Source: Leptospira chreensis (GTDB lineage Bacteria > Spirochaetota > Leptospiria > Leptospirales > Leptospiraceae). From it: a DNA stretch of 64,000 nt. The notes below the pieces were generated by a model that was given only the letters and a program-made list of their open reading frames with translations, had not been told where the DNA came from and searched no databases. Below are positions 8,983 through 17,315 of the stretch, piece after piece. Position numbers and translations under genes: made by a program. The stretch is from contig NZ_JAFFPS010000007.1 in assembly GCF_016919165.1 (NCBI RefSeq), positions 1 through 64,000 of the forward strand, written 5' to 3'. Numbering within the stretch: the first letter of the stretch is position 1; every line of letters starts with the position of its first letter.

Positions 8983-9465
8983 TTAGCCAAAAAGATTAAT
9001 CCCAAATACTTTTTGGAATACAAAGATACCATAACCAAACCACTTTCCCTTATTCGTAGTTTTGATAACTTCTCCGTGACGAACAATAAAACCATTTTCT
9101 TCCATCTCTTTTAAACGATCAGAAATAATCTGATCAGTAGAATACAGTTCTTGTAACTTGGAGTGTTTTACAAATCCTTCGGTAGTTTTCGACAACTCTC
9201 GCAGAATTCGGAAAGAGATAGAATTTTGCAAATTGATTAGGAAAATCAAATATGCATTTGTGATTCCTATAAAAAAGATCTGGATACAAATTATAGAAGT
9301 AACCGAATGCGAGCTATATCGAAAAAACAAAACGACAGAAAGAACCAGAAGTAAAACCAAACTTTTGGCCATAAAGAACTTTGGGCCCGTCGTTCGGAGC
9401 AAAACCCAATGGACAGATAAATAGATTAGAAACAGAACAATGGATTGGAAAAACAATTGAATCAT
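8983..9465 (-). CDS. Small membrane protein with winged-helix-like C-terminus (paralog B)
   Basis: I do not recognise a named family. The 160-residue protein has about three hydrophobic segments in residues 1-85, then a soluble tail of about 70 residues (SKLQELYSTDQIISDRLKEMEENGFIVR...). The tail has the helix-helix-wing look of a winged-helix domain. It starts directly after the stop of the neighbouring gene at 9466 (TAAATG), and the two proteins share length, membrane layout and tail type, so they look like an old tandem duplication. It sits among glycosyltransferases and could be a regulatory or scaffold membrane component. DNA binding has not been shown. Confidence 0.7.
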   Translation of the reverse strand: MIQLFFQSIVLFLIYLSVHWVLLRTTGPKFFMAKSLVLLLVLSVVLFFRYSSHSVTSIICIQIFFIGITNAYLIFLINLQNSISFRILRELSKTTEGFVKHSKLQELYSTDQIISDRLKEMEENGFIVRHGEVIKTTNKGKWFGYGIFVFQKVFGINLFG

Positions 9466-9999
9466 TTATTTGACCCCAATTTGTTTCAGTCCCCAAAGCT
9501 TCAGAATAAAATTCACAAAGTTTAGGACCAAAACTCCCTTTGAAGAAATTTTTACATTTTCTTTTTCAGAAACAACCCATCCCAAATTCTGCAAATCTGA
9601 TAGACGACTATTCTGGATATGAACAAAACCTTTTCCGGATGCATAGATTTTGTCCAAATCATTGATTGATAGATTTTGGTTTTGATATAATAATTTCAAA
9701 ATTGCCGATGAAATACTTCTTTGGGCTAATGCAAAGAAATTCAAAAAAATAGAATAATGTACCAAAAAAAAGGTTATATAACCAATTAAAATTTTTATCA
9801 GAAGAATCTCGTCAAAATGACCTTTGTAAAAGGACACAATCACACTGAGAATTAGATAAACGATAGAAAACTTTAAATGTAGAGAGTTGAAACTTGCCAT
9901 CGGAGACTGAGATCTTCCAACTCTTACCAATACGGATACAGAAATAAAGAGAATGTAGGTTAAGACAGCTAGATAAAAATAAAGAAATTCTATTTCCAA
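9466..9999 (-). CDS. Small membrane protein with winged-helix-like C-terminus (paralog A)
   Basis: A 177-residue protein, unrecognised, and a paralog of the gene at 8983-9465. There are three to four hydrophobic segments in residues 1-100. A soluble tail follows (SINDLDKIYASGKGFVHIQNSRLSDLQNLGWV, then ENVKISSKGVLVLNF), resembling a winged helix with a short hydrophobic end. The start is TTG at 9999, with a GAGAG ribosome-binding site 6 bp upstream, and overlaps the preceding glycosyltransferase by 10 bp, so the pair is translated with the polysaccharide operon. Role unknown. Confidence 0.7.
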   Translation of the reverse strand: MEIEFLYFYLAVLTYILFISVSVLVRVGRSQSPMASFNSLHLKFSIVYLILSVIVSFYKGHFDEILLIKILIGYITFFLVHYSIFLNFFALAQRSISSAILKLLYQNQNLSINDLDKIYASGKGFVHIQNSRLSDLQNLGWVVSEKENVKISSKGVLVLNFVNFILKLWGLKQIGVK

Positions 10000-10925
10000 T
10001 TGATTCTCTCACTTTCTACTACTAATGGGCGATTGAGTATTTGTGTGTGTATGGATCCGATATATTCACCTAGTATGCCGATAAAAAACAACTGAACCGA
10101 AGCAAAGAAAAACAAACCCACAACCAATGTTGAGATTCCAATGGAATACGTATCCCAAAAGAAAAATTTCAATAGAATTTGAATGAGCGCTACCGAAAAA
10201 CTCAAAGCCGAAAGGATAAACCCGCCGAATGCAGCCAAACGCAAAGGAATTTTTGAATGATTGGTAATCCCTAACATTGCGATATCATAAAGGGTATAAA
10301 AATTGTTTTTGGTAAACCCACGTTTTCTAATTGGTTGGACATACGGAATCTCTTTTACCTTAAACCCTATATCACAAATCAAACCTCTCAAGTAGGGATA
10401 CGGATCGTTAATCCCTTTAAGAGTATTGATTACTTGCCGATCATAAAGACCAAACCCAGTAAAATTCTTAATCAAAGGAATATCTGACAATCTTCCAATT
10501 ATACTATAATAAAGTTTTCTAATCGCGAAAAATAGTGGCGATTCTAAACTTTCATTTTTGACTCCAACAACAATCTTATAACCTTTTTTCCATTCTTCTA
10601 AAAAATCAAAAATCATCGTTATTGGATCCTGTAAATCAGAAACGATTAAAATGACTGCCTCACCGTTTGCTTGTAACAAACCATAATAAGGAGAACGAAT
10701 ATGTCCAAAATTTCGAGCATTGATAATTATTTTTACGTTTTTATCTTTAGAAGCAATTTTTCTTAAAATTGTCTGGGTGTTATCGATGGATGCGTTATCA
10801 ATAAATATATGTTCATACCGGAATTCTTTTTTCAACTTTGAAAAAACTTCTTTAACCTGACTATAAACTTCAAATACGTTTTCTTCCTCGTTATAACACG
10901 GGGTCACAATAGATATAAACTTCAT
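9990..10925 (-). CDS. GtrB/DPM1-like family 2 glycosyltransferase, membrane-anchored
   Basis: A 311-residue protein. The GT-A domain (residues 1-215) has SIVTPCYNEEENV, IDNASIDNTQTIL and VSDLQDP (DxD-like, here DLQD). Two C-terminal membrane segments (about 230-255 and 265-290) match the dolichol/undecaprenyl-phosphate glycosyltransferases. Such enzymes charge undecaprenyl phosphate with a single sugar that is flipped and used by a periplasmic GT-C transferase. The GT-C-like protein at 17316-18506 is a possible partner. Overlaps the upstream reductase by 4 bp. Confidence 0.85.
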   Translation of the reverse strand: MKFISIVTPCYNEEENVFEVYSQVKEVFSKLKKEFRYEHIFIDNASIDNTQTILRKIASKDKNVKIIINARNFGHIRSPYYGLLQANGEAVILIVSDLQDPITMIFDFLEEWKKGYKIVVGVKNESLESPLFFAIRKLYYSIIGRLSDIPLIKNFTGFGLYDRQVINTLKGINDPYPYLRGLICDIGFKVKEIPYVQPIRKRGFTKNNFYTLYDIAMLGITNHSKIPLRLAAFGGFILSALSFSVALIQILLKFFFWDTYSIGISTLVVGLFFFASVQLFFIGILGEYIGSIHTQILNRPLVVESERINWK

Positions 10926-11974
10926 CTGTTTTCCTTATAATAACTTAAAGTCTTTTGAATCGATTCTCGTAATGAATATTTGATGTCTAAAGTTAACATA
11001 GATTTAATCTTCGCTGTCGATGGCACATACCAATTAATTCTTTGGTTTGGTAAAGGATTACTGTCGACTTGGATCGAAGTTTTTTCTCCGCTTAACTCTA
11101 AAACTAACTCTGCCAAATCCCGAATCGAAATTGGCAAATCGGAACCAATATTGAAAATATCTGTTTTTTTAGTCTTTAACAAAGAATGAAGTAACCAGAC
11201 AACTAAATCAGTAGGATACATATAAGACCTTACTGGTGTGCCGTCACCTTTGATATGAATGGATTCTCCATCCAAAACATTTTTGATAAAGTTTCCAATC
11301 GCGTAATTAGAATCCAAAGGTAAACCCGGCCCAACAAATGCAAAACATCTAACGATAGATACATGTATGAAACTGTTTTCACCATAAATTTGACAAAGTA
11401 ATTCTGCTGCCCTCTTCGATTCTCCGTATGTATTTTTTGATTCTATACGAGGTGCACCATTAAACTCTTCATCAATATTATCCGTTGCAGAATTTCCGTA
11501 AACAGCGCCAGAGGATAAAAAAAGAAAGTTTTTTGTGCCAATTTCTGCCGCATATTCCAATACATTTTTTGTTCCAAGCACGATAGTATCAAATGTCTTT
11601 TTTGCAATGGATTCACGGTTTCTAGAATCAGATTCTGTTGCCGCATGAATTATATAGGTGTATTTTTTGGTTTTATCGAGTTCAGACTGGATATCTCCAA
11701 CCAAAAGTGAAAAGTGCTGAAGATCATAAGAATTTTTATATTTAGGATAAGTATTTAAAAACCGGTTTTCATCCCGAGTTAAAATAGAAATGGAGAGATC
11801 TAAACCGTGGTTGAGTTTCGCATAGAGAAAGGTTTCTAAAAGCCAGCGACCAATGAATCCTGTGCCACCAGTAATGAGAAGACTCTCTCCAAAAAATGGC
11901 GTAAAATCCATGCGAGAATAGATATCCTCCAAATCCTCAATGGGAAAATAGAATGTAGTTTGATTCAGAGACAC
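10922..11974 (-). CDS. NAD(P)-dependent epimerase/reductase (extended SDR)
   Basis: A 350-residue extended SDR: LLITGGTGFIGRWLLETF for cofactor, FLSSGAVYG for the Ser, and NTYGESKRAAE for the Y-x3-K pair. About 28 residues precede the Rossmann start, as in CDP-abequose/paratose-synthase-like reductases. It is the last gene of the CDP-sugar group (rfbF-rfbG-rfbH-split transketolase), so it most likely reduces the keto group left after branching or the 4-keto group of the CDP-dideoxyhexose. GTG start at 11974, overlapping the transketolase C gene by 10 bp. The exact reaction is inferred. Confidence 0.8.
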   Translation of the reverse strand: MSLNQTTFYFPIEDLEDIYSRMDFTPFFGESLLITGGTGFIGRWLLETFLYAKLNHGLDLSISILTRDENRFLNTYPKYKNSYDLQHFSLLVGDIQSELDKTKKYTYIIHAATESDSRNRESIAKKTFDTIVLGTKNVLEYAAEIGTKNFLFLSSGAVYGNSATDNIDEEFNGAPRIESKNTYGESKRAAELLCQIYGENSFIHVSIVRCFAFVGPGLPLDSNYAIGNFIKNVLDGESIHIKGDGTPVRSYMYPTDLVVWLLHSLLKTKKTDIFNIGSDLPISIRDLAELVLELSGEKTSIQVDSNPLPNQRINWYVPSTAKIKSMLTLDIKYSLRESIQKTLSYYKENR

Positions 11975-12879
11975 TTCAGTTCGAGTAACTTCTTATGAAT
12001 GGTATCATAATCCAGGCCATGTTCCCGGATGGCATAGTCATAACTCCCACAATACTTGGTAAACCTGTTGGATATACCGAACCGTAAAACTCTTATCTTT
12101 TTTGTATCAGCTGATTCAGAAACAATTTCAGAAAGGATCGATCCAAGTCCGCCATGAATCGAATGTTCTTCTAAAGATATGATTGTGTTGAATCTTTGGA
12201 TTTGTTTTAATACAGCGTCTTTATTTAGCGGATGGATAAATGGTGCAGAATACAAACTAAGCCCACAGTTGAGAGAAAGTTGATTCCCTAATTCAAGCAG
12301 AGAACCTGTCGCAACAATACAAACATCACTCGAAACCCTTCTTACTTCTAACAATTCAGGTTTTAGTTTTAATTCGGCGAAATCATGTCTAAAACCTTTG
12401 TCTGCTTTTCCAATGCGAATGTAAGCAGGTAAATTTTGTTCGTAAGCATACTCCAAACAAGCCAACATTTCAATTTCATCCGCAGGAGAGAAAATTGAAA
12501 TATTGGGTAACGTCCTTAACACGGCAATATCTTCTGCACACTGATGACTAGGACCAAGAGTAGCATAAACTAAACCTGCACCATCACCGAGTAAAATCAC
12601 AGGCAGCGCCTCGTAACATATGTCCATCTTTATGAATTCCAGAACACGAACGGGAATGAAAGCAGAAAGGCCATATACAAAAGGTTTCATTCCTTCCTTT
12701 GCCATACCTGCAGCATAACCAATCATTGCTTGTTCCGAAACCCCAGCATTGATAAACTGAGTTGGATTCGTTTTTCTCAATTCATCGAATAATGCATAGC
12801 CATGGTCTCCTGAAAACACATACATGTTTTCATTTTCCTGAGCCTTTCTTTTCAGAAATTTTGAAAGTATTTCTCTCAT
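11965..12879 (-). CDS. Transketolase-like protein, C-terminal (pyrimidine-binding) subunit
   Basis: A 304-residue protein equal to the Pyr plus C-terminal domains of transketolase. The activating Glu lies in NAGVSEQAMIGYAAGMA, and GPSHQCAEDIAVLRTLPN is the conserved phosphate/His block. It pairs with the TPP-binding subunit encoded just upstream (4-bp overlap) to make a complete enzyme. Its place between rfbH and an SDR argues against central metabolism. Together the subunits would transfer a two-carbon ketol unit to a sugar made by RfbF/G/H. Confidence 0.88.
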   Translation of the reverse strand: MREILSKFLKRKAQENENMYVFSGDHGYALFDELRKTNPTQFINAGVSEQAMIGYAAGMAKEGMKPFVYGLSAFIPVRVLEFIKMDICYEALPVILLGDGAGLVYATLGPSHQCAEDIAVLRTLPNISIFSPADEIEMLACLEYAYEQNLPAYIRIGKADKGFRHDFAELKLKPELLEVRRVSSDVCIVATGSLLELGNQLSLNCGLSLYSAPFIHPLNKDAVLKQIQRFNTIISLEEHSIHGGLGSILSEIVSESADTKKIRVLRFGISNRFTKYCGSYDYAIREHGLDYDTIHKKLLELKCL

Positions 12880-13700
12880 TTAATTTCCTTTAATTCAGCA
12901 AGGGATTTTTGGTAGGTATCTTCATTCAACCTGGTGTAATGCCAAATGTTGTCGTCTTCCATAAAAGACACACCCTTCCCCTTTACGGTTCTGGCTACAA
13001 TCGCCTTCGGTTTGGGTACAGTGCTTTCGGTAGCAAAAGTTAAAGTTTTCTCAATCTCTTTACGTGAATGACCATCACATTCCCAAGTTTCGAAGTTAAA
13101 GGCTGTTAATTTTTCTTTTAATGATTCACAATTTAAAACTTCGGACGACCTACCCATAGCCTGAAAATCATTGGCATCAACAATCAGAATAAAGTTCTTT
13201 AGTTTCCAATGGGCAGCAAACAATAAAGACTCCCAAATACTACCTTCATTCATTTCCCCATCACCCACAAAACAATATACTCTTCTGTTCTCTTGTTTTA
13301 AATGTATCGCAAGGGAATATCCCGTTGCTACTGTAATGCCATGACCAAGACTTCCACCACTGACTTCGACTCCAGGAATATGAGAATCAGAAAGTCCTTT
13401 GAGTAGGCTACCATCTGCAAAATAATTATGTAGGTGTTCCTCTGCAAGAACTCCCAATTCATAAAGACAAGAGTAAATTGCCATCACCCCATGCCCTTTA
13501 CTCAAACAAACCAAATCCCTTTGGGGATTTGACAGATCGTTTAAGTCCATTGCGACAAATTTCTCATATAGAACTGCAAAAAGTTCAATCATAGAAAAAG
13601 CACAACCGATATGTACCGAGTTCCCTCGTTTGGCCATATCGAGAACATTTTTTCTTAAGTTGATCGATGACAAAAATTGATTGGTAATTGACGGCACCAA
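12876..13700 (-). CDS. Transketolase-like protein, N-terminal (TPP-binding) subunit
   Basis: A 274-residue protein matching the PP domain of transketolase. The TPP motif GDGEMNEGSIWES...LIVDAN is intact, as are the GCAFSMIEL and GGSLGHGITVATGYS blocks. It is a split-subunit form; housekeeping transketolases are single chains of about 660 residues. The start is TTG at 13700 immediately after the rfbH stop; GTG at 13697 is an alternative. With the next gene it probably acts on a CDP-4-keto sugar to add a hydroxyacetyl branch, which is an inference from the gene order. Confidence 0.88.
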   Translation of the reverse strand: MVPSITNQFLSSINLRKNVLDMAKRGNSVHIGCAFSMIELFAVLYEKFVAMDLNDLSNPQRDLVCLSKGHGVMAIYSCLYELGVLAEEHLHNYFADGSLLKGLSDSHIPGVEVSGGSLGHGITVATGYSLAIHLKQENRRVYCFVGDGEMNEGSIWESLLFAAHWKLKNFILIVDANDFQAMGRSSEVLNCESLKEKLTAFNFETWECDGHSRKEIEKTLTFATESTVPKPKAIVARTVKGKGVSFMEDDNIWHYTRLNEDTYQKSLAELKEIK

Positions 13701-15308
13701 CTATCTACCTACAAACGCTCGAATTTTAGTAATCATATAGTCCAACATTTCTTCAGACATGCCCGGATACACTCCTAACCAGAATGTATCGTTCATAACT
13801 TTATCTGTATTTTCTAAATTACCGATCACACGATAAGAAGTATTATCCTTTCGCATTTCATTAAAGGCAGGGTGTCTTAAAAAATTTCCAGCGAACAACA
13901 TTCTAGTTTGGATTCCGGCTGTTTCTAAATAATCCACAATTTCCCTACGACTAAAAGTCACTCCATCTTTAATGGTTAATAAAAATCCAAACCAAGACGG
14001 AATCGAATTTTCCGTTGGCTCAGGTAAAATAAAAACATCAGAAAGATCATCCAAACCTTTTCTTAAGACTTGCCAATGTTTAGATCTTTTGGCGATGAAT
14101 TCTGGCACCTTCTTTAGTTGAGCACAACCAATAGCAGCTTGCATATCAGTGACTTTCAAATTATAACCAAAATGCGAATAAATATATTTATGATCATAGC
14201 CTGCCGGAAGTTCACCGAGTTCCCATTGAAAACGTTTCCCACAAGTATTGTCTTTTCCTGAAGGACACCAACAATCTCGCCCCCAATCACGGATCGATTC
14301 AGCAATTTTTTTCAATCGATTGCTTTGCATATACACGGCCCCACCTTCCCCCATCGTCATATGATGAGGTGGATAAAAACTTGAGGTTCCTATATCGCCA
14401 ATCGTTCCCGTATAAAGCCATTCATCGTTATACTTGTATTTACTGCCCAATGCATCGCAGTTATCTTCGATTAACCATAAGTTATGTTTCAGACAAAAGT
14501 CCTTCACTGCCTGAAGATCAAATGGATTTCCAAGAGTATGTGCAACCATTACGGCTTTTGTTTTGGGACTCAGTGCCTCTTCTAACCTGGAGACATCAAT
14601 ATTATAAGTGGGGAATGTTATGTCTAAAAAAACAGGAATAGCTCCATATTGGATAGCCGGAACCACTGTCGTTGGGAAACCACATGCTACAGTGATCAAC
14701 TCATCCCCTTTTTTAAACTGCCTTTCCTTTAATAAGGGAGATGTAATTGTATTAAAAGCGACTAAGTTGGCTGAAGAACCTGAATTCACAAGAATTGAAT
14801 TTTTGACATTCAATAACTTAGCAAACGATCTTTCAAACTCATCCGCATATCGACCGGTGGTTAACCAAAATTCCAAAGAAGAATCAATTAAATTGGAAAT
14901 TTCCTCTTCATCAAAAACTCTACCGGCGTAGGTTACTTTAGATTTGCCCGGCTCAAACTTTGCATTTTTTTTGGGTAGATGGGCAACAGTATAATGTTTC
15001 TTCGAATAATTGATTGTGATCGTCCTAAATACAGAAATTAAAAATTCATTTTTTACTCTACCAATTTCAGAGAAACTAGAGTTGGCTTCTATATAATAAG
15101 TTTTATTAATATTTAGAAACAGGCCTTCAGGAAGCGTACCTAACTCTAAATCAATTTCACCAATCGAAATAGAATCTTTATTTTTTTGATGACCAAGAGA
15201 ATATACCTCAACCTCATTTTCCTCATTCGGATCCGCTACCACTAAAAAGTAAGAATCATTACCCATCAATTGTTGTGGGGCAGAATATATATTATACTTT
15301 ATTAACAT
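13701..15308 (-). CDS. rfbH: RfbH-type CDP-4-keto-6-deoxyglucose 3-dehydratase with N-terminal extension
   Basis: Residues about 120-535 match RfbH/AscC (usually about 437 residues): TTGRYADEFERSFAKLL, NSGSSANLVAFN, and YPPHHMTMGEGGAVY. In the last block His replaces the PLP-binding Lys, the mark of the 3-dehydratases. DCWCPSGKDNTC (C-x-C-x7-C) plus the Cys of EDNCDALG are the [2Fe-2S] ligands. Residues 1 to about 118 are an extra domain I do not recognise; it has no Cys. The enzyme removes the C3 hydroxyl of CDP-6-deoxy-4-keto-glucose and normally needs a separate reductase (E3, DdhD/RfbI), not found in the window. ATG start at 15308. Confidence 0.9.
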   Translation of the reverse strand: MLIKYNIYSAPQQLMGNDSYFLVVADPNEENEVEVYSLGHQKNKDSISIGEIDLELGTLPEGLFLNINKTYYIEANSSFSEIGRVKNEFLISVFRTITINYSKKHYTVAHLPKKNAKFEPGKSKVTYAGRVFDEEEISNLIDSSLEFWLTTGRYADEFERSFAKLLNVKNSILVNSGSSANLVAFNTITSPLLKERQFKKGDELITVACGFPTTVVPAIQYGAIPVFLDITFPTYNIDVSRLEEALSPKTKAVMVAHTLGNPFDLQAVKDFCLKHNLWLIEDNCDALGSKYKYNDEWLYTGTIGDIGTSSFYPPHHMTMGEGGAVYMQSNRLKKIAESIRDWGRDCWCPSGKDNTCGKRFQWELGELPAGYDHKYIYSHFGYNLKVTDMQAAIGCAQLKKVPEFIAKRSKHWQVLRKGLDDLSDVFILPEPTENSIPSWFGFLLTIKDGVTFSRREIVDYLETAGIQTRMLFAGNFLRHPAFNEMRKDNTSYRVIGNLENTDKVMNDTFWLGVYPGMSEEMLDYMITKIRAFVGR

Positions 15309-15332
15309 TTAAATTTCCTAACAGATTTAAAT

Positions 15333-15359
15333 ATACACTTCTACTATTAAGAAGTGTAT
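15333..15359 (-). promoter_or_regulatory. Hairpin across the rfbG stop codon, before rfbH
   Basis: A perfect 10-bp inverted repeat, ATACACTTCT (15333-15342) and AGAAGTGTAT (15350-15359), with a 7-base loop. The rfbG stop codon (15347-15349) lies in the loop. It is the only notable structure in the 38-bp rfbG-rfbH gap. There is no T-tract after it on the minus strand, so it is a poor intrinsic terminator. It may stabilise the rfbF-rfbG transcript or tune rfbH translation. Confidence 0.5.
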
Positions 15360-16456
15360 TCTTTGATTTGATTCAAACAAACGGTTTCTATGGACTCTCC
15401 GCTCAAATACGAATTTGTCCATTCAACAATTTTGATAAGTGCTGTTTCCAGTGACCAACGCGGATTCCAACCTAAAGACGACTTCGCCTTAGATATATCT
15501 AACTTTAGGAAGTTTGCCTCATGAGGATGATCTCCTGTATCCAATACAAATTCCGGAACCGTAAGTTTGGACAAGGTTTCAGCTTTATATTGTCTGGAGA
15601 TAATCAAACGAAGCATCTCTACAATCTCTAGAACAGACTTTGCATCGCTCTCATTGGGACCAAAATTCCAGGAACCATTGTAAGATGCCGATGAGAGGAA
15701 CATCCTTTCCACCAAACGCAAATATCCTCCAATCGGTTCCAACACATGTTGCCATGGGCGAATTGCATTTGGATTTCGAATCCTTACGGTTTCTTTTTCG
15801 GAAATCGAACGAATGATATCAGGAATGAGACGATCGGTGGCAAAATCCCCACCTCCAATCACATTCCCAGCACGAACTGTCGCAATATTCAAATTATGTT
15901 TGCCATATTGTTCTGGATGAAAGAAAGAATTCACATATGCTGATGTAACCAACTCAGAACAACTTTTACTATTGGAATAAGGATCATACCCACCCAATCT
16001 TTCGTTCTCCCGATAAGCCCAAACCCATTCTTTATTTTCATACACTTTGTCAGTGGTGATATTTAACAAAACTCGAACCGACTGACCCACCAAACGTACC
16101 GCTTCCAAAACATTCACTGTTCCCATAACATTCGTTGAATATGTATCCACTGGATTCTTATAGGAATCACGAACGAGAGGTTGGGCTGCCATATGAATTA
16201 AAATCTCAGGCTGTATCTTTCCAATTTGTTTTGTCAGGTTATCTAGATCACGAACATCACCCAAAACTGATCCATGTAACTTTTCTTCTAAATTAAGAAT
16301 TTTAAAGAGGGATGGATTGGTTGGAGGTTCCAACGAATATCCAAAAACTTTGGCACCCAAGGAAGAGAGCCATAAACTCATCCATGAACCCTTAAAACCA
16401 GTATGACCTGTTATAAAAACAGTTTTGCCATTCCAAAACTTTGGATCTAAGACCAT
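15347..16456 (-). CDS. rfbG: CDP-glucose 4,6-dehydratase
   Basis: An extended SDR of 369 residues from the ATG at 16456: FWNGKTVFITGHTGFKGSWMSLWL for NAD binding, the TTDKVYENKEWVWAYRENE block typical of RfbG, and the Y-x3-K in YDPYSNSKSCSE. It converts CDP-glucose to CDP-4-keto-6-deoxyglucose. An in-frame ATG at 16486 would add 10 residues and overlap rfbF by 40 bp. I chose 16456 because the protein then starts as in Salmonella RfbG. Product of rfbF is its substrate and rfbH its successor. Confidence 0.93.
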   Translation of the reverse strand: MVLDPKFWNGKTVFITGHTGFKGSWMSLWLSSLGAKVFGYSLEPPTNPSLFKILNLEEKLHGSVLGDVRDLDNLTKQIGKIQPEILIHMAAQPLVRDSYKNPVDTYSTNVMGTVNVLEAVRLVGQSVRVLLNITTDKVYENKEWVWAYRENERLGGYDPYSNSKSCSELVTSAYVNSFFHPEQYGKHNLNIATVRAGNVIGGGDFATDRLIPDIIRSISEKETVRIRNPNAIRPWQHVLEPIGGYLRLVERMFLSSASYNGSWNFGPNESDAKSVLEIVEMLRLIISRQYKAETLSKLTVPEFVLDTGDHPHEANFLKLDISKAKSSLGWNPRWSLETALIKIVEWTNSYLSGESIETVCLNQIKEYTS

Positions 16457-17223
16457 AGTTTCCAAGGAGCCTTTCCTGTTTGCCAAAGGTTTTCTAAATA
16501 CATTTTATCTCTTAATGTATCCATAGGTTGCCAAAAATCATCATGTTTATAAGTGTATAAATTCCCAGATAACGCTAGTTTTTCGAGAGGTTCTTTTTCT
16601 AAAACAGTCGAATCACCTTCGATCAAATCAAAAATACCAGGTTCCATTACCATAAAACCACCATTCACCCACCCTGTTTCCCCTTTAGGTTTTTCTTTAA
16701 AACCAACAACAGAATGATCCTCTCGAATTTCGAGAGCTCCAAACCTTCCGCTGGGTTGAATCGCCGTTAGAGTCGCAAGTTTCCCATGACTTTTATGAAA
16801 CTCGATAAGGTTTGGCAAATTGACATTGGAGATTCCATCTCCATAGGTTAACAAAAAAGTTTCATCTTTTACGTAATCCTGAATCCTACGAACTCGCCCA
16901 CCAGTCATTGTATCCAATCCCGTATTCACCAAAGTAACCTTCCAGGGTTCCGCCTTATGAATGTGAGTTGTCATCAAATTTTGATTTCGGAAGTCAAAAG
17001 TTACATCAGACTCATGAAGAAAATAATTTGCAAAATATTCTTTAATCACATAGGCCTTATAACCTAAACAAATTATAAAATCGTTAAAACCATAATGAGA
17101 ATAAATTTTCATTATATGCCAAAGAATTGGTTTTTCACCTATTTCAATCATAGGTTTTGGCTTCAAATGAGACTCTTCGCTAATTCTCGTACCGTAACCA
17201 CCCGCAAGGATCACTACTTTCAT
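16447..17223 (-). CDS. rfbF: Glucose-1-phosphate cytidylyltransferase
   Basis: A 258-residue nucleotidyltransferase: VVILAGGYGTRISEESHLKPKPM (GxGTR signature and KPKPM), LTYGDGISNVN for metal binding, and HDDFWQPMDTLRDKMYLENLW at the C-terminus, which is diagnostic of RfbF. It makes CDP-glucose from CTP and glucose 1-phosphate, the entry to CDP-6-deoxy and 3,6-dideoxy sugars. It starts 92 bp after the upstream membrane gene, one of the larger gaps in this operon, with no clear promoter visible. Confidence 0.95.
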   Translation of the reverse strand: MKVVILAGGYGTRISEESHLKPKPMIEIGEKPILWHIMKIYSHYGFNDFIICLGYKAYVIKEYFANYFLHESDVTFDFRNQNLMTTHIHKAEPWKVTLVNTGLDTMTGGRVRRIQDYVKDETFLLTYGDGISNVNLPNLIEFHKSHGKLATLTAIQPSGRFGALEIREDHSVVGFKEKPKGETGWVNGGFMVMEPGIFDLIEGDSTVLEKEPLEKLALSGNLYTYKHDDFWQPMDTLRDKMYLENLWQTGKAPWKLWS

Positions 17224-17315
17224 ATATTTTCCATTAATTAGAATTTCGAATGAAACAAATCATATTTAGTTATTTTACCAAGAGAACATAGCTTGAGATT
17301 CTCAAAGTTGCGAAT

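Noticed and set aside
11965..13700. Housekeeping transketolase of the pentose phosphate pathway
   Set aside because: It is split in two and embedded between rfbH and a sugar reductase with overlapping genes.
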